Position numbers and translations under genes: made by a program | The notes under the pieces: model-generated | Databases searched by the model: none | What the model was told of the DNA's origin: nothing | The model's input: the letters and a program-made list of their open reading frames with translations, nothing else | Shown: piece after piece, positions 1-5,757 of the stretch | Layout: every line of letters starts with the position of its first letter | Position numbering within the stretch: position 1 is the first letter of the stretch | Assembly: GCA_902463875.1 (NCBI GenBank) | Contig: CABQHR010000030.1 | Location: 1-13,221 of the forward strand | DNA from: an uncultured Collinsella sp. | GTDB taxonomy: Bacteria; Actinomycetota; Coriobacteriia; Coriobacteriales; Coriobacteriaceae | Length of the DNA stretch: 13,221 bases | Direction of reading: 5' to 3'

Positions 1-803
1 TCGAGCCGATCATCTTCCTTGATGACGTCCACGTCACCTTTAGGACCCGTACCGGTTCGATTCTGCACCCCAACCTGGTTCATGCTGTCCAGGGTGTGAC
101 GATTAAGCTCATGCCCGGTCAGACGATTGGCATCGTCGGCGAGTCCGGTTGCGGTAAGTCCACCACCGCAAACGTCATGTGCGGCCTGCAGGCTCCTACG
201 AGCGGCAAGGTCTACTTTAAGGGCAAGGACGTCACCAAGCGCACCGCCGAAGACCGTCGTCACATGGGCCGCGTCATCTCGGTCGTGTTCCAGAACCCGG
301 CCACGGCGCTCAACCCTCGCATGGTCGTTCGCGAGCAGCTGCTCGACCCCATGCGCGTCCACAACTTGGGTACCGAGGCCGAGCAGGAGAAGCGCGTCAA
401 GGAGCTCTTGGAACTCACCGGCCTTCCCAGCTCTGCCGCCGAGGTTCTTCCCGGCCAGCTTTCCGGCGGCCAGCGCCAGCGCGTCGCAATCGCCCGCGCC
501 CTGTCGCTGAACCCCGACGCTATCATCGCCGACGAGCCCACCTCGGCTCTGGACGTTTCGGTCCGCGCACAGATCCTCAACCTGTTGACCGACCTTAAGA
601 AGGAACTCGGCCTGGCCATGGTGTTCATCAGCCATGACATCCAGACGGTCCGCTATATTTCTGACGACATCGTCGTCATGAATGGCGGCAAGATCGTCGA
701 GCAGGGTGAGGCCAAGCAGGTCTTCCAGCACCCGCAGGACCCCTACACCAAGATGCTGCTCGGCGCCGCGCCGTCGCTGCTGCATCCCAAGCTCGGCGAG
801 TAG
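1..803 (+). CDS. Opp/Dpp-type ABC transporter ATP-binding protein (5' partial)
   Basis: ATPase subunit of a peptide/nickel-class ABC importer; it would power uptake from the cytoplasmic face of the membrane. The frame is open from the first complete codon at base 3, and residues such as FLDDVHVTF upstream of a GTG at 96 are normal ABC N-terminal sequence, so the true start lies outside the window. Seen in order: Walker A GESGCGKST (138-164), Q-loop VVFQNP (Gln at 291), signature LSGGQ (459-473), Walker B AIIADEP (519-539), H-loop His (633-635), then the family C-terminal element HPQDPYTKMLL. That tail is typical of OppF/DppF and related subunits. It lies upstream of probable sialic-acid genes. 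Sialic-acid importers of the peptide/nickel ABC class are known (Haemophilus ducreyi Sat), so sialate may be the substrate; peptide is the alternative. ATPase role is certain, substrate is inferred. Confidence 0.93.
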   Translation, partial: EPIIFLDDVHVTFRTRTGSILHPNLVHAVQGVTIKLMPGQTIGIVGESGCGKSTTANVMCGLQAPTSGKVYFKGKDVTKRTAEDRRHMGRVISVVFQNPATALNPRMVVREQLLDPMRVHNLGTEAEQEKRVKELLELTGLPSSAAEVLPGQLSGGQRQRVAIARALSLNPDAIIADEPTSALDVSVRAQILNLLTDLKKELGLAMVFISHDIQTVRYISDDIVVMNGGKIVEQGEAKQVFQHPQDPYTKMLLGAAPSLLHPKLGE

Positions 804-819
804 CCTCGCTTTCCCTCCC

Positions 820-847
820 GTGCGCCCGGCTTCCTTGCCGGGCGCAC
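820..847 (+). terminator. Perfect 11-bp hairpin after ABC ATPase
   Basis: Bases 820-830 pair perfectly with 837-847 around the 6-base loop TTCCTT. The stem is almost all G-C. The sequence after it (CTCCGTTGCG) has no T-run, so it does not look like a complete intrinsic terminator. It may protect the 3' end of the transporter mRNA or partly reduce read-through into the esterase gene. Confidence 0.4.
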
Positions 848-883
848 CTCCGTTGCGATTTCGAAAGGTTTGGTTCACGAGCC

Positions 884-1861
884 ATGCCAAGCGCTCAGGA
901 GCTACAACAGCAATTCGGTGCGTATCGGGGCGCTATGCCCCGTCCATCGGATTTCGAACTCTTTTGGAAGGATCGTATGGCCGAGGCCGATGCCGTCGAG
1001 CTTGACTATGCGATCGAGACGGCTCCGCTTGCCGATTCCGCGACCTGTCAGTTTTTCGACCTCTGGTATACCGGCATGTGTGGTGCTCGCCTGCATGCCA
1101 AGTACCTCAAGCCGGTCTCGGACGAGCCCGTGCCGTTGGTACTTCAGTTCCACGGATATCCCGGTGCCAGCCGTAGCTGGTTTGAGCAGGCGTCGTTTGC
1201 GGGCATGGGCATGGCGCTCATCGCCCTCGACTGTCCCGGTCAGGGAGGCCCCTCCGAGGACATTGGCGGATTCGAAGGCACGACGGTTGCGGGTCATATC
1301 GTCGCCGGCATCGACGGCGATCCGGCCAACCTCTATTACGTCCGCCTGCACCAGGACATTCGCATCCTGTGCCGTATCGTTCGCGAGCTCGAGCGTATCG
1401 ATCTTGCCCGCGTGTTCGTGAACGGCGCGTCGCAAGGCGGCGGGTTGGGCATTGCGACATGCGCGCTCAACAGCGAGCTTGTCAATCGTGCCGCCATCCT
1501 CTATCCCTTCTTGTCGGACTTCCGTCTGGTCTGGGATCTGGATGCCGACGATATTGCCTACGAGGGGCTGCGTTATTGGTCGCGTTGGTTTGACGAGGAC
1601 TCGACTCGTATCGAGGAGGCCTATGCCAAGCTGGCATATTTCGACTCCAAGAACTTTGCCCCCATGGTTACGTGCCCCGTGCTGTTTGGCACGGGCACGG
1701 CCGACATCGTCTGTCCGCCGGCGACGCAGTTCGCGGTGTACAACAACCTGTCCTGCGAAAAGCGCCATGAGTTCTTTGAGGGCTTCGGCCACGAAGAGAT
1801 TCAGGACTTTGATGACATGATCATTCCGTTTTTCTGCGAGGGAGGGGAGGCTCATGTCTAA
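884..1861 (+). CDS. AXE1-family acetylesterase (acetylxylan esterase / cephalosporin-C deacetylase-like)
   Basis: Serine esterase of 325 residues, close to the usual ~320 of the AXE1 (PF05448) family; no signal peptide is visible, so it should be cytoplasmic. The catalytic triad can be read: Ser183 in GASQGGG, Asp274 in TADIVCPP and His303 in GFGHEE. The family's HGY (90-92) and PGQGG (118-122) stretches are also present. Family members remove acetyl groups from sugars. Given nanA, nanK and nanE downstream, the likely substrate is O-acetylated sialic acid rather than xylan; pneumococcal nan loci also carry an AXE1 homologue. That substrate is inferred. The ATG has GAAAGG about 15 bases upstream, a rather distant ribosome site. 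The end overlaps the next gene by 8 bases. Confidence 0.88.
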   Translation: MPSAQELQQQFGAYRGAMPRPSDFELFWKDRMAEADAVELDYAIETAPLADSATCQFFDLWYTGMCGARLHAKYLKPVSDEPVPLVLQFHGYPGASRSWFEQASFAGMGMALIALDCPGQGGPSEDIGGFEGTTVAGHIVAGIDGDPANLYYVRLHQDIRILCRIVRELERIDLARVFVNGASQGGGLGIATCALNSELVNRAAILYPFLSDFRLVWDLDADDIAYEGLRYWSRWFDEDSTRIEEAYAKLAYFDSKNFAPMVTCPVLFGTGTADIVCPPATQFAVYNNLSCEKRHEFFEGFGHEEIQDFDDMIIPFFCEGGEAHV

Positions 1862-2705
1862 GTGCGAGAGCAATGTCGACGAGCTGATTATCCCCGGGCT
1901 TGTGGAGATTTCCGGAACGGTTTCGTCAAGGCTCGCCGAATATCGGGACTGGCGCGGTGATGTCCAGGCAGATGTTTCTGATTTGGAGACATGCGCTTCA
2001 AACCTTGAGATGCAAGGCCTGACCATTACGGCGATTGACTTTGGCAATCCTTGTGCCCGTTACTCGGAGGTTTCCTTTGAGCTCGGTGCGGATGTGGTCC
2101 ACGCTCGTTTGATTGAGCCCGTCGGCCGCGCCCGGGTATCCGAGTTCGTGCCGCTGTGCCTGATGTTCCACGACATTGACCGGCCCGTACGCGGATGGCA
2201 TCACATGACGAGATTTGCCGCCATGGGGTATGCCGTCCTCGCTTTGGATGACGATGTCGTTGGCACAGGTGACCTACAGCGGGGGATTGCCTCGCCCGCT
2301 TTTGTCGAGCGCGTCCACTGGGGTTGCGCGATGGCGAAGGTCGCGCGCGAGCTCGATGGCATCGACCCGGACCACATCTTTGCGTGGGGCGAGGGTCTTG
2401 GCGGCGGCATCGCGCTGGCGGTTTCTGCTCTGGACGGGCAGGGTCTTTCCTGCACGGCAATCGCCAACCCGCTCCCCGGCGGCCTTGAGGCACTGTCGTC
2501 TCGGGTACGCGGCTCGGTGCTCATGGGCACATCGCTCATGGATTCCGTAAGTGATCCCAAGGGGCAGTTTGCCGTATTCAACGGTCTTGAGTGCGACCGG
2601 AGGCATATCATCTATGCCAAATACGCTCACGAGCGCATCAACGCGTTCGAAAACGAAGTCGTCGACTTCTTTAACCAAACGTTCTACCCGTGTTCTTTGG
2701 CCTAG
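1854..2705 (+). CDS. AXE1-family pseudo-esterase, nucleophile Ser replaced by Gly
   Basis: A 283-residue alpha/beta-hydrolase paralogue of the preceding esterase. Blocks align by eye: LIALDCPG with LALDDDVV, GASQGGGLGIATCAL with GEGLGGGIALAVSAL, and FAVYNNL with FAVFNGL. The nucleophile elbow reads G-E-G-L-G, so the catalytic Ser is Gly181 (codon 2394-2396, GGT). The acid Asp230 and base His259 align and remain. The HGY stretch has become HDI, so the oxyanion region is probably altered too. The frame is intact and the core conserved, which argues for a retained non-catalytic protein rather than a decaying gene. ATG 1854 lies inside the end of the upstream gene (ATGTCTAA), implying translational coupling and perhaps a heteromeric complex. 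It is shorter than the family norm by about 40 residues. Function unknown; lack of esterase activity is inferred from sequence. Confidence 0.85.
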   Translation: MSKCESNVDELIIPGLVEISGTVSSRLAEYRDWRGDVQADVSDLETCASNLEMQGLTITAIDFGNPCARYSEVSFELGADVVHARLIEPVGRARVSEFVPLCLMFHDIDRPVRGWHHMTRFAAMGYAVLALDDDVVGTGDLQRGIASPAFVERVHWGCAMAKVARELDGIDPDHIFAWGEGLGGGIALAVSALDGQGLSCTAIANPLPGGLEALSSRVRGSVLMGTSLMDSVSDPKGQFAVFNGLECDRRHIIYAKYAHERINAFENEVVDFFNQTFYPCSLA

Positions 2706-2731
2706 GCGGCCTGGACACTGCCAACAAGAGT

Positions 2732-2750
2732 GGGCGGCACAGGGCTGCCC
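2732..2750 (+). other. Small hairpin before nanA ribosome site
   Basis: Bases 2732-2738 (GGGCGGC) pair with 2744-2750 (GCTGCCC), seven pairs including one G-U, around loop ACAGG. It sits 11 bases before the AAGGAG of the aldolase gene, in a 68-base gap. No T-run follows, so it is not an intrinsic terminator; an mRNA-stability or processing role is possible. Confidence 0.35.
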
Positions 2751-2773
2751 GCCAGACAGCTAAGGAGATTCTT

Positions 2774-3694
2774 GTGGCAACTCAGAAATTCACCGGCGTT
2801 ATCCCTCCCGTCGTTGTTCCCGATACCGAAGATCACCAGCTCGACGTTGCCTCCTTTGAGCGCAGCATTAACCGCATGATCGATGCCGGCGTCGATGGCC
2901 TGTTCTTCCTGGGCTCCTCGGGCGAGGTCGTCTTCTCCACCGACGAGCGCCGTCGCCAGATCATTGCCGAGGCCGTCCGTATCGTCGACCACCGCGTGCC
3001 CGTCCTGGTCGGTATCATCGATACCGAGACCGAGCGCATGATCGAGCATGGCAAGGTCGCCCAGGAGCTGGGCGCCGATGCGCTTGTCGCCACCTGCCCG
3101 TTCTATGCCCTGCAGGGCATGACCGAGGTCGAGGAGCACTTCCGCATCCTTCACGAGGAGCTCGACCTGCCCATCTTCGCCTACGACATCCCTGTGTGCG
3201 TCCACACCAAGCTTCCCTGGAAGCTTCTTGCCAAGCTCGGCGCCGAGGGCGTCCTGGCTGGCGTTAAGGACTCCTCGGGTGACGACGTCTCGTTCCGCTA
3301 CCTCGTTCAGGAGAACGAGAAGAACGGCCACCCGATGAGCATTCTCACCGGTCACGAGGTCGTCGTCGACGGTGCTTACCTCGGCGGCGCCGATGGCTCC
3401 GTTCCGGGTCTTGCCAACGTTGAACCCGAGGGCTACGTGCGTCAGTGGAAGGCCGCTCAGGCCGGCGACTGGGCTACCGTCAAGGCCGAGCAGGACCGCC
3501 TCAACGAGATTTCCCACATCTGGGATGTCACCTCGGGTGTTCAGGGCTATGCCGGCGGCGTCGGCGCCTTCAAGACCGCTATGAACCTCATGGGCATCTT
3601 CGATAGCCCGACCATGCCGCGCCCGGTGAAGGCCATGACCGGCGAGAACGTCGAGGCCATTCGTAAGGTCCTCGTCGACAACGGCCTCCTGTAA
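2774..3694 (+). CDS. nanA: DHDPS/N-acetylneuraminate lyase family aldolase, probable sialic acid lyase
   Basis: Class I aldolase of 306 residues (family usual ~290-310) that would split N-acetylneuraminate into ManNAc and pyruvate. Seen: GSSGE at 47-51 (pyruvate-carboxylate loop), Tyr137 in FAYDIP, Schiff-base Lys165 in AGVKDSSGD, and GGADGSVPG near 204-212. I start at GTG 2774 because AAGGAG (2762-2767) lies 6 bases upstream and the family N-terminus begins there; an in-frame GTG at 2690 would overlap the previous gene and add 28 unrelated residues. The lyase role rests largely on context (esterase upstream, kinase and nanE downstream). The KDSSGD and YDIP variants are not those of E. coli NanA (KQTSGD, YNIP), so another 2-keto acid aldolase of the same superfamily is possible. 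dapA itself is unlikely here. Confidence 0.72.
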   Translation: MATQKFTGVIPPVVVPDTEDHQLDVASFERSINRMIDAGVDGLFFLGSSGEVVFSTDERRRQIIAEAVRIVDHRVPVLVGIIDTETERMIEHGKVAQELGADALVATCPFYALQGMTEVEEHFRILHEELDLPIFAYDIPVCVHTKLPWKLLAKLGAEGVLAGVKDSSGDDVSFRYLVQENEKNGHPMSILTGHEVVVDGAYLGGADGSVPGLANVEPEGYVRQWKAAQAGDWATVKAEQDRLNEISHIWDVTSGVQGYAGGVGAFKTAMNLMGIFDSPTMPRPVKAMTGENVEAIRKVLVDNGLL

Positions 3695-3700
3695 AGCTTC

Positions 3701-3790
3701 CCCAGGCACCCGATCTTGTGGCTCAAGCGGTCGGGCGTGACCCATTAGGTCAACGCCCGACCGCTTTCACCCCAATCTCGGGCACCTGGG
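3701..3790. repeat. Long interrupted inverted repeat between nanA and nanK
   Basis: Outer arms CCCAGG (3701-3706) and CCTGGG (3785-3790), then a 2x2 interruption CA/CA, then CCCGA (3709-3713) with TCGGG (3778-3782). Inside lies a 14-bp perfect hairpin (3725-3738 with 3753-3766) extended by 4 bp past one bulged A. The whole gap folds back on itself. In + strand RNA the CA/CA pairs are A-C mismatches; in - strand RNA they become U-G wobbles, so the fold is better in that polarity. Purpose unknown. Confidence 0.7.
3725..3768 (+). terminator. Strong GC-rich hairpin, possible partial terminator after nanA
   Basis: AAGCGGTCGGGCGT (3725-3738) pairs perfectly with 3753-3766, and GACC (3739-3742) continues with GGTC (3748-3751) around loop CATTA. 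Only TTT then C follows the stem, so termination would be weak. It may set nanA expression above nanK. Confidence 0.45.
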
Positions 3791-3863
3791 AAACCTTTAC
3801 CGTGCGGCGGGGTTAATTCTGACCGCATTTCCTGTAGTTGTTTTGTCTCCTAAGGAGAGCGAC

Positions 3864-4829
3864 ATGGAGAACAAGTACGTTTGCTCTGTCGATATCGGCG
3901 GAACTAAGATCGCGACTGCCATCATGGAGTATCCGGCTGACGGCAGTGTGCCCCATCCCGTTTTCGAGGCCGAAGTTCCCACCGAGGCCCAGGAGGGCGG
4001 CGAGGCGGTCTTCCAGCGTATCGAGGCGTCTATTAAAGCCGCCATCGAGGCGAATCCCGATGTCGAGGTCCTTGGCGTCGGCATCGGCGCCGCCGGTGTC
4101 GTCGACCCCAAGACGGGCGCTATCGCCTATGCCAACGAGATCATGCCCGGCTGGTCCGGCGTTCAGTTGGGGCCGCGCCTGCGCGAGGACCTTGGTCTTC
4201 CTGTTGCCGTCGTGGGCGACGTGCAGGCCCACGCCCTGGGCGAGGCCCACTGGGGCGTCGGCAAGGGTAAGTTCTCCGTGCTGTGCCTGGGTATTGGCAC
4301 GGGCATCGGTGGCGCGTATGTCGAGAACGGTCGCGTGATGCAAGGCTTCCATGGCGCCGCCGGCCACATGGGTCACATCGAGTGCTCGGCCGCTGCTGGC
4401 ATTCCCTGCGCTTGCGGTCGCTCTGGCCATCTTGAGTCGGTGGCTTCGGGTACCTCGATTGGCCGTATGTACGACGAGCGCTTCGGTCGAGTCGATCCCA
4501 GCCGTCCTTCGGTAGGCCGCGACGTGAACGACCTGTGCCGTGCTGGCGATGAAAAGGCGACCGAGGTCATCCATGACGCCGGCTTTGCACTGGGTGCAAG
4601 CCTGGGCTCGCTTGCCAATATCCTGGACCCCGAGGTCATCGTGCTTTCGGGCGGTGTGATTCACCAGGGTCCTGATTGGCGCTCGCAGACGTGGAAGGAT
4701 TCGGTGCACGAGGGCTATGCCAGCCAGGCGCTCGACCCGCTTCAGGACACGCCGATTCTCATCGGCTCTCTCGAGGGCGACGCGCCGCTCATCGGTGCCG
4801 CCGAGCATCTTCTTGCATCATTACAGTAA
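3864..4829 (+). CDS. nanK: ROK family sugar kinase, probable N-acetylmannosamine kinase
   Basis: ATP-dependent sugar kinase of 321 residues, usual ROK length; probably phosphorylates ManNAc at C6 in the cytoplasm. Seen: phosphate loop DIGGTK (10-15), catalytic Asp119 in VVGDVQAHALGE, glycine stretch GIGTGIGGA (143-151), and ATP-site LSGGV (261-265). The ROK zinc motif (GH-x9-11-CxCGxxGCxE) appears as His171, Cys182, Cys184 and then GHLE, so the third cysteine is His189. I start at ATG 3864, 6 bases after AAGGAG (3852-3857), and not at TTG 3843, which would put the ribosome site inside the gene. Glucokinase is the main alternative from sequence alone; nanE directly downstream favours ManNAc. 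Confidence 0.8.
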   Translation: MENKYVCSVDIGGTKIATAIMEYPADGSVPHPVFEAEVPTEAQEGGEAVFQRIEASIKAAIEANPDVEVLGVGIGAAGVVDPKTGAIAYANEIMPGWSGVQLGPRLREDLGLPVAVVGDVQAHALGEAHWGVGKGKFSVLCLGIGTGIGGAYVENGRVMQGFHGAAGHMGHIECSAAAGIPCACGRSGHLESVASGTSIGRMYDERFGRVDPSRPSVGRDVNDLCRAGDEKATEVIHDAGFALGASLGSLANILDPEVIVLSGGVIHQGPDWRSQTWKDSVHEGYASQALDPLQDTPILIGSLEGDAPLIGAAEHLLASLQ

Positions 4830-4846
4830 TTGTGTCTACCAAGTGA

Positions 4847-4944
4847 GCCTTCTGAGGTGCCGCAGATTGACGTGAAAGAGGAGCGAAGCGTACTTTGGTA
4901 CGCGAGCGACGGTTTGAACGTCAAGGTGCGGTGCCTCAGAAGGC
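4847..4944 (+). repeat. 98-base fold-back element between nanK and nanE, candidate structured RNA or repeat
   Basis: The arms 4847-4873 and 4918-4944 are 27 bases each: GCCTTCTGAGG, CCGCA and TTGACGT segments pair perfectly. They are separated by TG/TG (which would be two G-U wobbles in + strand RNA) and by GA/GG (mismatched). The centre has a 6-bp hairpin GCGTAC/GTACGC with loop TTTG (4888-4903), flanked by a GAA/GA internal loop that could form tandem sheared G-A pairs and then GC/GC pairs. CGTTTTG follows the last arm, so weak termination is possible. The element fills the gap between the two genes and lies just upstream of the nanE ribosome site. It resembles a dispersed palindromic repeat or a structured RNA. 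Comparison with the Rfam Collinsella-1 RNA motif would be informative; I cannot claim a match. Confidence 0.75.
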
Positions 4945-4969
4945 CGTTTTGAGAAAGGTTGAGATCGAA

Positions 4970-5656
4970 ATGGCCGTTGATCCTTTGATCCAGTCTCTGA
5001 AGGGCAAGCTCGTCGTAAGCGTTCAAGCCTATATGGGCGAGCCGCTTCGTACGCCCGAGACCATGGCTCAGATGTCTCGCGCCTGCGAGCTCGGCGGTGC
5101 CGCCGCCATCCGCTGCCAGGGTCTTGCCGACATCGCCGCCATTAAGGGCCGCTGCGAGGTCCCCGTCATTGGCCTGTGGAAGGATGGGCACGAGGGCGTC
5201 TACATCACGCCGACGCTGCGCCATGCTCGTGCCTGCGTTGCCGCCGGTGCCGACATCGTGGCAATCGATGCCACCGATCGTCCGCGCCCCGATGGCAAGA
5301 CCGTCGAGGATACCTTCCGCCCTCTGCACGAAGAAGGCGTGCTCCTGATGGCCGACTGCGCCACCATCGAGGATATTCGCCGTGCGGTCGACATGGGCTT
5401 TGACCTGGTATCAACCACGCTTTCCCATGGTGTTGCCGCTATCGACTGCACCATGGCCGATGGTCCCGACCTGCCGCTCCTGCGTCAGGCGACCGAGGAG
5501 TTCCCCGGCCTTCCCATCATCTGCGAGGGACGCGTGCACACGCCCGAGGAGGCTCGCGCCGCAATCGATGCGGGTGCTTGGGCGGTTGTCGTGGGCACTG
5601 CCATTACACACCCCACGAGTATTACGAGTTGGTTCAAAGCCGCGCTTGAGGCGTAA
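4970..5656 (+). CDS. nanE: N-acetylmannosamine-6-phosphate 2-epimerase
   Basis: TIM-barrel epimerase of 228 residues (usual ~220-235) that converts ManNAc-6-phosphate to GlcNAc-6-phosphate, joining sialic-acid breakdown to amino-sugar metabolism. Family motifs in order: SVQAYMGEPL (17-26), PVIGLWKDGHEGVYITPT with the catalytic-type Lys71, AIDATDRPRPDG (98-109), MADCATIED (127-135), CEGRVHTPEE with Glu186, and VVVGTAIT (206-213). I start at ATG 4970, where the family N-terminus begins, with GAGAAAGG ending 11 bases upstream; an in-frame GTG at 4895 would lie inside the fold-back element. The gene follows nanK after a 140-base gap, and a terminator comes after it, so it is the last gene of the nan block. 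NanE identity is the firmest functional anchor for the sialic-acid reading of the whole block. Confidence 0.93.
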   Translation: MAVDPLIQSLKGKLVVSVQAYMGEPLRTPETMAQMSRACELGGAAAIRCQGLADIAAIKGRCEVPVIGLWKDGHEGVYITPTLRHARACVAAGADIVAIDATDRPRPDGKTVEDTFRPLHEEGVLLMADCATIEDIRRAVDMGFDLVSTTLSHGVAAIDCTMADGPDLPLLRQATEEFPGLPIICEGRVHTPEEARAAIDAGAWAVVVGTAITHPTSITSWFKAALEA

Positions 5657-5660
5657 GACG

Positions 5661-5689
5661 GACTTCGTATCCACTCGGGGCGGTATACT
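5661..5689 (+). promoter_or_regulatory. Possible promoter for rapZ-whiA
   Basis: TATACT at 5684-5689 is a good -10 hexamer. GACTTC (5661-5666) at 17-base spacing is a poor -35. Initiation would fall near 5696, which places the terminator hairpin at 5708-5745 inside the rapZ leader. Support is only the -10 match. Confidence 0.35.
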
Positions 5690-5707
5690 CAATAAAGGCA
5701 ATTGACC

Positions 5708-5745
5708 GCGCGGGATCCGGGTTGCTGGGTCCCGCGCTTGTTTTT
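5708..5745 (+). terminator. Intrinsic terminator after nanE, directly before rapZ
   Basis: GCGCGGGATCC (5708-5718) pairs with GGGTCCCGCGC (5727-5737), 11 pairs with one G-U, around loop GGGTTGCT. TTGTTTTT follows (5738-5745). The AGGAGG of rapZ begins at the next base, 5746, so the hairpin could end nan transcription and also act as an attenuator on rapZ. Confidence 0.85.
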
Positions 5746-5757
5746 AGGAGGCAGCAC

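Noticed and set aside
96..98. GTG as start of the ABC ATPase
   Set aside because: The frame continues upstream to the window edge with typical ABC N-terminal residues, so the gene is truncated by the window.
902..2047. Long open frame on the - strand opposite the esterase
   Set aside because: It mirrors the coding frame of a clear esterase, crosses into the next gene, and its translation shows no family motif. Such frames arise from GC-biased codon use.
2690..2773. Upstream GTG start for the aldolase gene
   Set aside because: It would overlap the previous gene and translate through its own AAGGAG; the GTG at 2774 fits family length and ribosome-site spacing.
2774..3694. Lysine-biosynthesis dihydrodipicolinate synthase (dapA)
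   Set aside because: GSSGE replaces the GTTGE typical of DapA and all neighbours belong to amino-sugar catabolism, so a lyase role is preferred.
4847..4944. tRNA gene
   Set aside because: No cloverleaf, no anticodon or T-loop consensus and no CCA; the structure is one long interrupted hairpin.
4895..4969. N-terminal extension of NanE from GTG 4895
   Set aside because: The extension would be encoded by the fold-back element and is not NanE-like.
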